Shown: positions 39,801-49,429 of the stretch, piece after piece | How the letters are laid out: each line of letters starts with the position of its first letter | Numbering within the stretch: the stretch's first letter is position 1 | Assembly: GCA_947471745.1 (NCBI GenBank) | Contig: CANJKZ010000461.1 | Span: 811,001 to 875,000 of the forward strand | Reading direction: 5' to 3' | Length of the DNA stretch: 64,000 nucleotides | Source: Closterium sp. Naga37s-1 | Taxonomy: Eukaryota > Streptophyta > Zygnematophyceae > Desmidiales > Closteriaceae | The notes under the pieces: model-generated | Database searches by the model: none | Told to the model about the DNA's origin: nothing | The model's input: the letters and a program-made list of their open reading frames with translations, nothing else | Translations under genes and position numbers: made by a program

Positions 39801-42800
39801 AGCAGGAAATTCAGGAGTTGTCTCAAAACACACCGTGACCACCAGACCAACACCCCCACGCCACCAGACTCACCTGCTCTTCAGCATGGCTGCTTGCGTC
39901 ACTACACACTACCAGGGCAAGCACAACGTTCAGGAGTAGTCTAAAAACGCATGGTGACGACCACCAGACCAACACCCTCCATGCCGCTTCACTCACCTCC
40001 TCTGCAGCAGGGCTGCTGGCGTCACTCCCCACCACCAGCACAATCAAGAAGTCCAGCTCAATCCCCACCGAAACCACCATACCGACACCCCATGCCGCTT
40101 CACTCACCTGCTCTGCGGCACGGCTGCTGGCGTCACTCCCCACCACCAGCACGAGAAGCATGTCCAGGAGTCATTAGCCATGGAGGGTGAACAGTTAACA
40201 CCCCTCAACCACCAGACCAACTCCCCCATGCCGTCTCACCTCACCCACCTGCTCTACAGCAGGGCTACTGGTGTCACTCCCCACCACCAGCAACCGTCCA
40301 TCCACCTCCATGCTCGTGATCACCACCTGATGGGAGTGGTTGAACGCGGGGGAGCAGGTTTAAAAGAGGCGTTGGCTCTCAAGGACCACTCCCCGCCACC
40401 ACCGCCTCCATGCTCGTGATCACCACCTGGTGGGAGTCGTTAAATGCGGTTGAAAGTGGTTGAGCTGGTTAAAACCCGCGGGCCAAGAAAGCCCAAATTG
40501 GTTCAACCTTCCTAACTTCGGTTGAGTGTGACCCTGGCACCCAAAATCTTGGCCAATTGCATTGCTCGCCCCAACCAACCTTCCTAACGTTGAACTTCTT
40601 GGCCCGCGGGTTTTAAAAAGGGTGTTGGCTCAAGGGCCACTCCACTCCACCCCACAAGCAGCAGCTGCCCATCCACCTCCCTGCTTGTGATTACCACCTG
40701 ATGGGTGTGGTAAAAAAGGATTGACTCAATGGCCACTTAGATCCGCCAGCAGCAACTGCCCATGTGCTTCCATGCTCGTGATCACCACCTGATGGGATCA
40801 TGGGATTGGTAGAAAGTAGTTGAAAGAGGTTGAAAACGGTTGAGCGGGCTTAAGAGAGGTGCTGTCAAGGGCCACTCTCCTCCCCCAGCAGCTGGCCCTC
40901 CACCTCCATGCTCGTGATCACCACCTGATGGAGGGGTTGAAAGCGGTTGAAGGCAGTTGAGTGTGCTTAAGAGAGGCGTAACCTATCGAGAGCCACTCCC
41001 CTCCACCACATCCAGCTGGCCCTATACCTCAATGCTCGTGATTTGAACACCACTTGATGGGATTACTGTGCCGTGTTAACAGTGAATAATGGGGTTGAAA
41101 ACGGTTGAAAAGGGTTGAGCGGGCTTAAGAGAGGCAGTGGTACTTCATGGGACATCACCCCTCCACCTCCAGCAACTGGCATTTCACCTCCATATTCATT
41201 ATCACCACCTGATGAGAGTGTTGTGGGGTTATTGACAGCGGTTGAGTGGGGTTAAGAGAGGTGTTTCTTTACCCTCCTGCTCCTTAATCCGCATGCTTTA
41301 CCATCACCACCTCATGGATCGTGAGGAGTTGATACTGGGTAAATCAATTCAGCAGGAAAACTCGTGGATTGTCCTTCCCCTCTCGCAGCAGCACCAGAGC
41401 GTCAGCAACCAAACCATAAAGTCAGCACGCCCACCAAGCCATCCTCAGCAGGGCTGCCCTTTTCTATCCCCCTCCCCTTCCCCCCTCCCCCCACTCCCCC
41501 CCTTCCTTCCCCCAACCCCACCCCGCCAATAGGCTTAGATGATCTGAACCGACTCAATGTGATACATTTCTGGGCCCTAGAGCGTGCACTATCCTACCAA
41601 TCCACCGTCATGTGTACATTCAAAACACTTTAGAGAAATTGAGATTCCCGATAGTCCCTAGCCCACATTTCTTCCTCCCGTAGCCACGGATACCTTTCTG
41701 GGCCCTGCAGCATCAAGCACCATGGTGCTAATCCTTAGTCACACCTTTGTTAGGAACACTACAGAGATTCCCGAAAGTTCCCCTTAGATACCCACTGTTC
41801 TTCCTCCCCTGTGGCCACGCATACCTTTCTGGGTCCTGCAGAATGCAGCATGTCACATGCAGTGATGGCATCTGCTTGAGTCCGTATGCTGGGAGGGAGG
41901 GAAGGAGGCGGAGGGGAGAAAAGGGAGGACATGAGATCGCTGTTTAAGTCACTTCACACACTGTCACTTGCAGCATGTCACGTGCAGAGATGGCATCTGC
42001 TGAGTTCGAATGCTGGGAGTGAGGGAAGGAAACGGAGGCGAGAGAGGTTGAATGGGCAGTTTTAAATGGCCCATGTTACCTGGAGAGGCAGTTGGAGGAT
42101 GCTTAGGAGGGAGGTTGCGATCTTTGACTAAGAAATCGCCTCATCACAGATGGCCCATGTTAGCTAGACAGGCAGTTCGAGGATGCTTGAGAGAGATGCT
42201 TAATTCCTGGACGGGACATTCCCGACATGCAGTTGGTGAGTGCATCGGGGTGCACGTCACGGCAGGGAGACGGCTAAGGCAGACCAGACACGGCACGGCA
42301 CGTCACGGCATGGCACGACACGACACGACACGACACGACACGACACAACTCAACACGGCACGCCACAAGAGATGCTGGAGAGATCAGTCACACGTGCCAC
42401 ACGTGATGTCATTCTTGTCACTAGTCATGAATTCCCGGGGGCAGGTACCTTGGAAGCCAAGACGAATAAGGCAATAAGAAGAGCAGGTTACAGATACTAA
42501 TTGATTTACCTGAGGCCTGTGAGATTCACCTGAGGCCTGTGAGATTCACCTGAGGCCTGTGAGATTCACCTGAGGCCTGTGAGCTGCTCTGCTTCGAACT
42601 GGTTTGGCGTGATGAGAGTCGCGACTGGCACCACCTGCGAGCAAAAGAGGACCAGGAGATAAGGGGATGGGGAGATGGGGAGATCGGATGGGCAGGAGAT
42701 TTCAGGCCCTCGGGCCACCACCGGACGGGCGGGAGATTGGGCATGATGGTGATTCCGGGACCTCGGAGAAGGACAAGCAGGGTACCTGAGGTGCCGCAGA

Positions 42801-45800
42801 GCTCAGGTTGACTTTTGAGGATTGGTACTATGGGGTTCCATTGGTACTTGAGGTGCCGCAGAAATCAGCTGGTGGGTCATTGTGGGCCGTCCGAGAAGGA
42901 CACGGCAGAGTAGGCTGGCAGCATAATCCCTGTCTGTCTATCGGCTGGTAGGGGTACCCGCTCGGTTGGCAGTCCAGAAAGAGAGGAGCGCGGGTTGTGT
43001 AAAGGGCAGGTGACGCGTATTTCGGGAGTTTTTTTTTAAAACACGCTACCAGCTTGTGAGGGAGCATGGTTGCCTTTCTGGAAATCTCAAAACCCCCTTA
43101 CAGCGTGGATAAGGCAGGTGTGAGGTGGCACCTGGTGGATAAGACAGGCGTGCAGGTGGCACCTGGTGGATAAGACAGGCGTGCAGGTGGCACCTGGTTG
43201 ATAAGACAGGCGTGCAGGTGGCACCTGGTGGATAAGACAGGCGTGCAGGTGGCACCTGGTGGATAAGACAGGCGTGCAGGTGGCACCTGGTTGATAAGAC
43301 AGGCGTGCAGGTGGCACCTGGTGGATAAGACAGGCGTGCAGGTGGCACCTGGTTGATAAGACAGGCGTGCAGGTGGCACCTGGTGGATAAGACAGGCGTG
43401 CAGGTGGCACCTGGTGGATGAGACAGGCGTGCAGGTGGCACCTGGTGGATAAGACAGGCGTGCAGGTGGCACCTGGTGGATAAGACAGGCGTGCAGGTGG
43501 CACCTGGTGGATAAGACAGGCGTGCAGGTGGCACCTGGTTGATAAGACAGGCGTGCAGGTGGCACCTGGTGGATAAGACAGGCGTGCAGGTGGCACCTGG
43601 TGGATAAGACAGGCGTGCAGGTGGCACCTGGTTGATAAGACAGGCGTGCAGGTGGCACCTGGTGGATAAGACAGGCGTGCAGGTGGCACCTGGTTGATAA
43701 GACAGGTGTGCAGGTGGCACCTGGTGGATAAGACAGGCGTGCAGGTGGCACCTGGTGGATAAGACAGGCGTGCAGGTGGCACCTGGTTGATAAGACAGGC
43801 GTGCAGGTGGCACCTGGTGGATAAGACAGGCGTGCAGGTGGCACCTGGTGGATAAGACAGGCGTGCAGGTGGCACCTGGTGGATAAGACAGGCGTGCAGG
43901 TGGCACCTGGTGGATAAGACAGGCGTGCAGGTGGCACCTGGTGGATAAGACAGGCGTGCAGGTGGCACCTGGTGGATAAGACAGGTGTGCAGGTGGCACC
44001 TGGTGGATAAGACAGGTGTGCAGGTGGCACCTGGTGGATAAGACAGGTGTGCAGGTGGCACCTGGTGGCGGTAGATGGGAACGAGCTCGGGGCGAATGTA
44101 GAGACGACCGTCATCCCCCATCACTGGATCGCACACTGTGAGGGGAGAGGAGGAGAGATGGGAGGGAGGGGGAGGGAAGAGTAAGGAGAGGTGGGGTTGG
44201 GAGGTGACACGGAGAGGTAGCACTGTAGAGGCGGTCATTGACCCCCACCACTGCATCGCACACTGCGAGGGGAGGGGAGGGGGAGGGGGAATTGGGATGA
44301 CGAGGGGTTTAGGGTAAGGAAAGTTGGGGGTAGAGGTGACACGGAGAGGTAGCACTGTAGAGACGGCCATTGACCCCCACCACTGCATCGATCGCACACT
44401 GTGAGGGGAGGGGGGAGATAGGGGAGAGAGGTGAGGGGTAGGGCAGGAAGGGTAAGGAGAGGTGGTGGGGAGCGGTGGCAAGGAGAATCAGCAATCTAGA
44501 GACGGCCGTCGTCCCCCATCACTGGATCGCACACTGTGAGGGGAGGGGGGAGATGGGGGGGAGATGGGGAGAGAGATGGGGAGAGAGATGGGGAGAGAGA
44601 TGGGGAGAGAGATGGGGAGGAGAGGTGGGTAAGAGAGAGGAACAGGCAGCAGGCCATTTTTTGCGGCACTTCTAAAGGCCGTCGTCCCCCATCACTAGGT
44701 CACACAATGCAAGGGGAAGAGTGGGAAGGGAGGTTGGGTGGAAGAGAGGGGAGAGAGGGGGGGTGGGGGGGGGGGTGTTGCAACCAGCTAGCCACCCTTG
44801 CTGTTGTGGGGGAGGCTCCACAAAGAGCCATCGCCCCCCCATCATTGGGTCCCCACTGCGAGGGGGGGGAGAGTGAGGAGAGGTGGGCCGAGAGGGCAGG
44901 CAGCAGGATGAGACAAGCAGGGCAAGGACATGTGGAGTGGAGCATCGATGAGGGCTGGGGGCAATGTTTCATCTCATTTATACCTATGGTGGGACGGTCG
45001 GACCAAACCAGCACTAGTTTTTGAGTCGACTCAAAAATAGCAATGAGGGCTGGAGCAATGTTTCATCTCTTCTACACCTATGGTGGGACGGTCGGACCAA
45101 ACCAGCACTGGTTCGAACGCAACCGGGAACCAGCATGCTCACAAAACGGTACGACCAGAGCTGGTTCGGGTTGAAGTTGAACCAGTTCGGGTCCGAGCGT
45201 GAACAAACGGACTTTGGTTCGGTTCGTTGCTCATTCCTAGTACTGTTTATGAGGTTAGGGTTCACCCGAAAATTACCGTATACAAGGTCAGGGCTAACCC
45301 ATGAAGCGCATATCATGTCACGAGGCTAAACCCAGAAAGTACTATACAATGTACATTAGGTTGGGGTTAACCCCAAAACTGCCAGACATCAGGTTTGGGT
45401 AAACCTAGAACTTACCATATATTAGATTGGGGTTGACCGATCTGAGCTTATCCACCACCCTCAGGACAGTCTCCAAGAAGGAGAGCGATCCGATGTAGCC
45501 TGGTGGAGGGAGAGAGAGGTAAGAGGGGCTGATTATGAAACCATGATTGCGATTTGAAGGGGTTGATATTAAGCACATCAGTGTCAGCTTAGGGTTGAAT
45601 CATCTTAGCTTCTTCACGACCCTCAGGACGGTTTCCAGGAAGGAGAGCGACCGGATGTAGCCTGGCGAGGGGGCGAGAGAGGAGAGGGGGCGAGGAGGGT
45701 AGAGATGGTTAGAGAGGGAGAGAGCTGAGTTGACGTTAACATATCTGAGCTTCTCCACAACCCTCAGGACAGTTTCCAGGAGAGCGATCCGATGTAGCCT

Positions 45801-48467
45801 GGTGGGAGGCGAGGGCGGAAAGGGGGAGAGCTAAAAGGAGGGAAATAAAGAGAGGAGGTGACGTGATGGGAACCTATGAATGCGAAACCAACACACCGGT
45901 AAGCAGGTGCGTGTAAATGAGAAATTTACACATGCCACCACACCGTCAACACACATGCACCAAGTGCACCCACCAGTGAGCAGGTGCGAGTAGAAGAGCA
46001 GCCCATTGGCCTCCAGCCCCTCTATCAGCGCCCACAGCTGCTCCCCGTCCAGTATCTGCCCCTTCCACGTGGGGTACCCTGCAGCAGCAGCATGGGATAC
46101 ATGGGGTGTGTGGTGAGGTGGGAGGGACTGATAGACCCTGGAGCAGCAGCAGGCACCCAGGCTGCTAGAGGGTGCATGCACCCAGCAGGCACCCAGGCTG
46201 CTAGAGGGTGCATGCACCCAGCAGGCACCCAGGCTGCTAGAGGGTGCATGCACCTAGCGTGCACCCAGGCTGCTAGAGGGTGCATGCACCCAGCGGGCAC
46301 CCAGGCTGCTGCTCCAAGGCTCAGGATGCACAGGCGCCCACCCAGCCCCTCTATCAGCGCCTACAGCTGCTCCCCACTCAGTATCTACCCCTTCCACGTG
46401 GGATACCCTGCACGCACGGGATGGGAGCGATGCATGGGGCATGCTGGGAGCCGCATGAGGCATGCGCCTCTCTCACTGCCCACAGCTGCTCCTCGTCCAG
46501 TATCCGCCCCTTCCACGTGGGGTAGCCAGGGGTATGGATGGGATGGGATGCATGGGGGCATGGTGCGAGCCACATGAGGTGTGCCCCTCTCTCACCAACC
46601 ACACCTGCACTGCTCTCCGTCCAGTGTCTGCCCCTTCCACGTGGGGTACCCTGCAGCAGCAGCACGCATGGGACGGATGCATGGGGCATGTGGTGAGGTG
46701 GGAGGAGTGATGGACCCTGGGGCAGCAGGCACGCACCCAGATGGGATGGACAAGCGCCGGTCCCGCACCAGTGCGGTTACCAACATGCGCACCAGTGTGG
46801 TTACCAACATGCGCACCAGTGTGGTTACCAACATGCGCACCAGTGTGGTTACCAACATGCACACCAGTGTGGTTACCAACATGCGCACCAGTGCGGTTAC
46901 CAACATGCGCACCAGTGTGGTTACCAACATGCGCACCAGTGTGGTTGGAGAGTTGCACGGAGTTAATTGGGTCCACATCAAAGCCCAGCAGCTGGAGGGG
47001 GAACACGGCCGCCTTGTTGCCCACATACCCCTGGTGCATTCACAGCCAACAGGGTACAAGGGGTTTGGGGTTGGAGTTTCTCATAGTGTTTCTGTTCGGT
47101 TTTCTGTTCAAACATGGGCATGCCATTTGGATCAGCGCAGCTGCAGGAGGAACAACGCCGCCTTGTGGCCCACATAGCCCTGCCGCATGGGCATCCAACA
47201 GGGGTACACTGGGTTTAGGGTTTCTCTCAGGATTTCTCTTAGTTTTTCTGTGGGGCCATGAGCACGCCATTTGGACCAGGGCACCTGCAGGGGGTAACAC
47301 GGCGGCCTTGTTGCCCGCATACATTGGGGTTTCTCTCAAGAATTCCGGAGCACAGACAAGGGAAACACAGGCGCCTTGGATGGTAAGCATGCCATTCGCT
47401 TCCCAGCAGGAGCAGCTGCCGGGGGAACACGGCCACATTGCTGCCCACCCACATAGCTCCGACGCATGGTGTTTTTGAGAATTCTCAAAAACACCCTGCA
47501 ACACCAGGAGCTGCTGCCGGGGGAACCTGGCCACCTTGCTGCCCACCCACATAGTTCTGACGCATGGACCGGGTACGAAGCAATATAGATATATGACCGA
47601 AGTGTCAGGGTTTAAACACATAGATGTATAAATATAAGTATGTATAGATAGATATATGTATGCATGTATATACATACACTCATACACTCAATGCAGACAC
47701 ACGCCATCACACACGCGTTCGCATGAGCCCATGCTTCATACACTTAATGCATGACCGAGACACTCAGAGCTTCATACCAGACTTCGTATGATCGTACTAA
47801 GCAAGCACCTGAGAGACACCGGAGAGACACCTGGGATGGGCACCTGAGAAGGGAACCTGAGAGACACCTGAGAGGGGCACCTGAAGGGGACACCTGAGGG
47901 AAGCCTGAGAGGGACCCCCTGAGAAAATACCTGAGAGGCGCGCCTGAGAGACACCTGAGATGGGCGCCTGAGAAACGCCTGAGCGGGGCACCTGAGAGAC
48001 ACCTGAGGTGGGCGCCTGGGGAACACCTGAGAGAGGCACCTGAAAGGGGCACCCGAGATGGACACCTGAGATGGGCACCTGAGAGACACCTGAGAGACAC
48101 CTGAGAGGACACCTGAGAGGACACCTGAGAGGGCAACCCGAGAGACACTTGAAGGGGACTCTCGGCCACCGGCGGTTGCTTTGGCTACCGTAGATTACCC
48201 TACGTAACTTAAAAACGCTGCCTTGCATTGCCTACGCCGGGGTAGCGTAACGACGCCGGTATCGTTTGCTTACCTGGCATCTGCGTGAGTACATGCTATC
48301 TGGACCGCGAGCAGGTGAATGCGACGGTGACCTACACGGTCTGGGACGGAATGCGAAGGATACCTGGACGGTGTACGACTGCATGCGACGGATACCTGGA
48401 CGGTATGTGACTGAATGCTGAGCACGCGACCGCCCCCGTGCAGGGCGACAGAGAGAGACAACGTCAT
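36891..48467 (-). CDS. PDXK: Pyridoxal kinase, plant SOS4/PDXK type (12 coding exons)
   Basis: Phosphorylates pyridoxal, pyridoxine and pyridoxamine with ATP in the vitamin B6 salvage pathway. Inferred exons, 5' to 3' on the minus strand: 48467-48396, 47030-46937, 46078-45974, 45499-45416, 44135-44062, 42634-42570, 41888-41825, 40326-40249, 39260-39165, 37896-37852, 37594-37541 and 37160-36891. They total 1,101 nt (366 residues), with all junctions AG/GT and phases compatible. Motifs in order: [37 protein letters not shown] (52-56), [12 protein letters not shown] (120-131), [12 protein letters not shown] (152-163), [19 protein letters not shown], then GTGD with the catalytic Asp at about residue 248, [18 protein letters not shown] and [10 protein letters not shown]-terminal tail of about 35 residues is extra. 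An in-frame ATG at 48494 could add nine residues. Introns are full of partial exon copies. Confidence 0.92.
37313..37465 (-). repeat. Two 3'-end copies of PDXK exon 11, with donor
   Basis: Near 37433-37465 and 37313-37345, minus-strand sequence reads PAVASLQ and RAVAPLQ followed by GTGAGCAGCTGCTG, repeating the end of exon 11 (ELAVASLQ, then the same donor). Both lie downstream of the true exon in the direction of transcription. Confidence 0.87.
37920..38174 (+). repeat. Degenerate flank of the 12-bp minisatellite
   Basis: Loose units such as GGGATGGCATGTGG and AATGGCATGTGA lead into the regular array. Confidence 0.75.
38175..38776. repeat. 12-bp minisatellite, about 50 near-perfect copies
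   Basis: Unit CATGTGGAATGG in intron 9 of the pyridoxal kinase gene. As 12 is a multiple of three and the unit has no stop in several frames, it gives long spurious proteins (HVEW, MWNG, GMAC on plus; MPFH, CHST on minus). The copies are essentially identical, which suggests recent expansion or homogenisation. Confidence 0.97.
39450..40152 (-). repeat. Five or six 3'-end copies of PDXK exon 8, with donors
   Basis: On the minus strand, copies near 40150-40103, 40042-39990, 39925-39866, 39806-39748 and 39664-39607, plus a trace near 39450, read like [13 protein letters not shown] followed by GTGAGTGA. All lie downstream of the true exon 8 (40326-40249) and lack its 5' half. Spacing is about 105-140 bp. 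Confidence 0.85.
40407..41315 (-). repeat. About seven 5'-end copies of PDXK exon 8, with acceptors
   Basis: On the minus strand, CATCAGGTGGTGATCACGAG or a variant recurs near 40434, 40705, 40795, 40932, 41061, 41216 and 41315. Each has the acceptor and the VVITSMEV codons of the true exon at 40326. Intronic TTGAGCGGGCTTAAGAGAGG-like sequence is copied with them. Confidence 0.83.
40469..40616. mobile_element. MITE-like element with 21-bp perfect inverted repeats
   Basis: TTAAAACCCGCGGGCCAAGA(A) at 40469-40489 and its exact complement at 40596-40616 enclose 106 bp without coding potential. The ends start and finish TTAA, so a TA, TTA or TTAA target site cannot be told apart. It lies among the exon 8 copies of the pyridoxal kinase gene. 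Confidence 0.75.
41560..41727 (-). repeat. Two 3'-end copies of PDXK exon 7
   Basis: GGGCCCAGAAAG followed by GTATCCGTGGC (near 41727-41685) and GGGCCCAGAAATGTATC (near 41590-41560) repeat the GPRK codons and donor of exon 7 (41888-41825). Confidence 0.8.
41964..42014 (-). repeat. 5'-end copy of PDXK exon 7
   Basis: The minus strand reads CCCAGCATTCGAACTCAGCA and continues like the true exon, with a small deletion that shifts the frame. Confidence 0.82.
42290..42365. repeat. CACGA/CACGGCA pentanucleotide-like repeat
   Basis: Simple repeat in intron 6 of the pyridoxal kinase gene. Confidence 0.9.
42511..42570 (-). repeat. 20-bp repeat of the PDXK exon 6 donor
   Basis: Three further copies of the last bases of exon 6 plus donor. 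On the minus strand each reads CTCACAGGCCTCAG then GTGAAT (GTAAAT in the last). Donors are thus available at 42570, 42550, 42530 and 42510, and each step adds 20 nt and changes phase. Confidence 0.93.
43107..44061 (-). repeat. 31-bp minisatellite at the PDXK exon 5 donor, about 31 copies
   Basis: Minus-strand unit CACCAG then GTGCCACCTGC..., continuing to CTTATC, begins at the end of exon 5 (YRHQ, then the GTGCCACC donor) and runs into intron 5. Copies are near-identical, with G/T (GGTGGAT or GGTTGAT) variants interspersed. Because 31 is not a multiple of three, the array is open in all three minus frames; the long proteins are artefacts. Confidence 0.96.
44195..44860 (-). repeat. About five 5'-end copies of PDXK exon 5
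   Basis: On the minus strand, copies near 44255, 44400, 44537, 44700 and 44850 repeat CACACTGTGCGATCCAGTG-like sequence ([12 protein letters not shown] codons) with increasing decay. They lie upstream of the true exon (44135-44062) and most lack its 3' half. Confidence 0.86.
45018..45037. repeat. Palindrome P5
   Basis: Perfect 10-bp arms TTTTTGAGTC and GACTCAAAAA, in intron 4 of the pyridoxal kinase gene. Confidence 0.9.
45590..45795 (-). repeat. Two copies of PDXK exon 4
   Basis: On the minus strand, near 45795-45725 and 45663-45590, GGCTACATCGGATCGCTCTC-like sequence repeats the true exon (45499-45416, [20 protein letters not shown]). One has a small deletion; the other has a stop where Ser is expected. 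Confidence 0.88.
46140..46315. repeat. 36-bp tandem repeat, about 4.5 copies
   Basis: Unit GGCACCCAGGCTGCTAGAGG continuing to TGCATGCACCCAGC, just upstream of PDXK exon 3. Confidence 0.93.
46350..46665 (-). repeat. Three 5'-end copies of PDXK exon 3
   Basis: On the minus strand, near 46650, 46527 and 46407, copies read GYPTWKG(Q/R)(T/I)LD.EQ and then diverge. The true exon at 46078-45974 continues with [21 protein letters not shown]. Confidence 0.9.
46766..46936 (-). repeat. 24-bp minisatellite at the PDXK exon 2 donor, about 7 copies
   Basis: The minus-strand unit AACCACACTG then GTGCGCATGTTGGT repeats the last bases of exon 2 (SNHTG) plus its donor. It extends directly from the exon end into intron 2. 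Confidence 0.95.
47110..47575 (-). repeat. Four 5'-end copies of PDXK exon 2
   Basis: On the minus strand, copies near 47563, 47455, 47325 and 47183 recall the [15 protein letters not shown] codons of the true exon (47030-46937), with frame damage growing with distance from the exon. Confidence 0.86.
47468..47495. repeat. Palindrome P6 (perfect 28 bp)
   Basis: Arms GGTGTTTTTGAGAA and TTCTCAAAAACACC are exactly complementary with no spacer. It lies in intron 1 of the pyridoxal kinase gene. Confidence 0.95.
47805..48160 (-). repeat. Degenerate 10-12-bp repeat in PDXK intron 1
   Basis: The minus-strand unit TCTCAGGTGCCC or TCTCAGGTGTC recurs about 30 times. Every unit contains AG next to GT, resembling an acceptor joined to a donor. 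Confidence 0.9.
48346..48395 (-). repeat. Extra copy of the PDXK exon 1 donor region
   Basis: Just downstream of exon 1 the minus strand repeats GCATGCAGTCGTACACCGTC then CAGGTATCC, like the exon end CAGTCACATACCGTCCAG with GTATCC. A weaker third copy follows near 48350. Confidence 0.85.
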
Positions 48468-48551
48468 CGCTACCGCATGGAAAAACGTCATCATGAGCGG
48501 CAGAAGTGCAAATGAAACTATTTTAATAGTTTTTTGACTTTGTCTCTCACA

Positions 48552-48624
48552 TCCGTTGTAGTCTAGTCGGTTAGGATACTCGGCTCTCACCCGAGAGACC
48601 CGGGTTCAAGTCCCGGCAACGGAA
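48552..48624 (+). tRNA. tRNA-Glu (anticodon CTC)
   Basis: Complete cloverleaf: acceptor TCCGTTG with CAACGGA, D arm GTCT...GGAT, anticodon stem CTCGG with CCGAG around CTCTCAC, and a T arm with TTCAAGTC. No encoded CCA, and a short T-run follows. Its 5' end is about 85 bp from the PDXK start codon, on the opposite strand. Confidence 0.95.
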
Positions 48625-49429
48625 TGTTTTATGTAGCAACTTTTCCCCCAATGGACGGTTTTCAGTGTTTGGACATGTTTCCGGCCAAGCGTTTTTCCCG
48701 AAAGAAATGTTCGCCACGGTTTGCGAGTTTCGTCCTGTAAACGGCCACTCTAACGTCCGAGACCACACGTGCCGAGGCCTATTAAAGCAATGGTGCAGTT
48801 TTGGGGGGGGTTGGAGGCAAAGGTTTATCACTTGCCTCTGGATGGTTACCGGGTTTGTGGTTGGGCGTGGGAGGCAACAAATAATTGCCCCAACCCCTGC
48901 GGAGAGTGACGAGGTGTTCCCCCTGCTAGTAGTGCGCGAAGGAAACAGGGCTGGGAACTTGTAGGGACCACAGTAGAGTTTGTGTAATAAAATACAACTC
49001 ACTCGACAACAACCCAACCACAAACACGGTTAATGAGAGGTCATGGCGGGCCCGAATACCACAGTAAAAATTGTGTACCAAACACACAACTCACTCGACA
49101 ACAACCCAACCACAAAAGCTGAGGGCCCGCCATGGAGGTCATGGTGGAAAAGGTATTTGATCGAATACCATCGTTTTATACTATTCGAATACGTTGAATG
49201 TTGCCGAATACGGCCGAATACGAGTCGAGTATCGAGTACGACCTTATAAACTTGGTATGCCTGTCTTAATTAAAAAGTTTTTGATACATTCAATCCTGTG
49301 ATACAACTACAATTGTGCTAAACTTAGCCTAGCATGCAACAACAAGCACACCTCTGTCCTAAAAAGCAAATACTAAACTACCACTCCCTGCATGTGAGCT
49401 CAAACCATGACCTAAGACACAAACATTCT
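48625..49429. other. Intergenic DNA with small direct and inverted repeats
   Basis: A direct repeat of about 33 bp (ACTCACTCGACAACAACCCA) occurs near 48999 and 49089. A 12-bp inverted repeat CATGGCGGGCCC (49042-49053) with its complement (49123-49134) is flanked by GAGGTCATGG at 49037 and 49135. Near 49160-49230 GAATAC motifs recur, perhaps the subterminal part of the hAT relic. No gene is supported. Confidence 0.6.

Noticed and set aside
43107..44061. CRISPR array
   Set aside because: 31-bp units follow each other without spacers, and the DNA is eukaryotic.
43046..44481. 317-464-residue minus-strand proteins rich in [13 protein letters not shown]
   Set aside because: They come from the 31-bp repeat read in all three frames. 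Only the [24 protein letters not shown] part (44135-44062) is real exon.
48665..48964. 99-residue plus-strand frame downstream of tRNA-Glu
   Set aside because: No motif and no supporting context; part of it resembles a dispersed repeat also seen near 55320.
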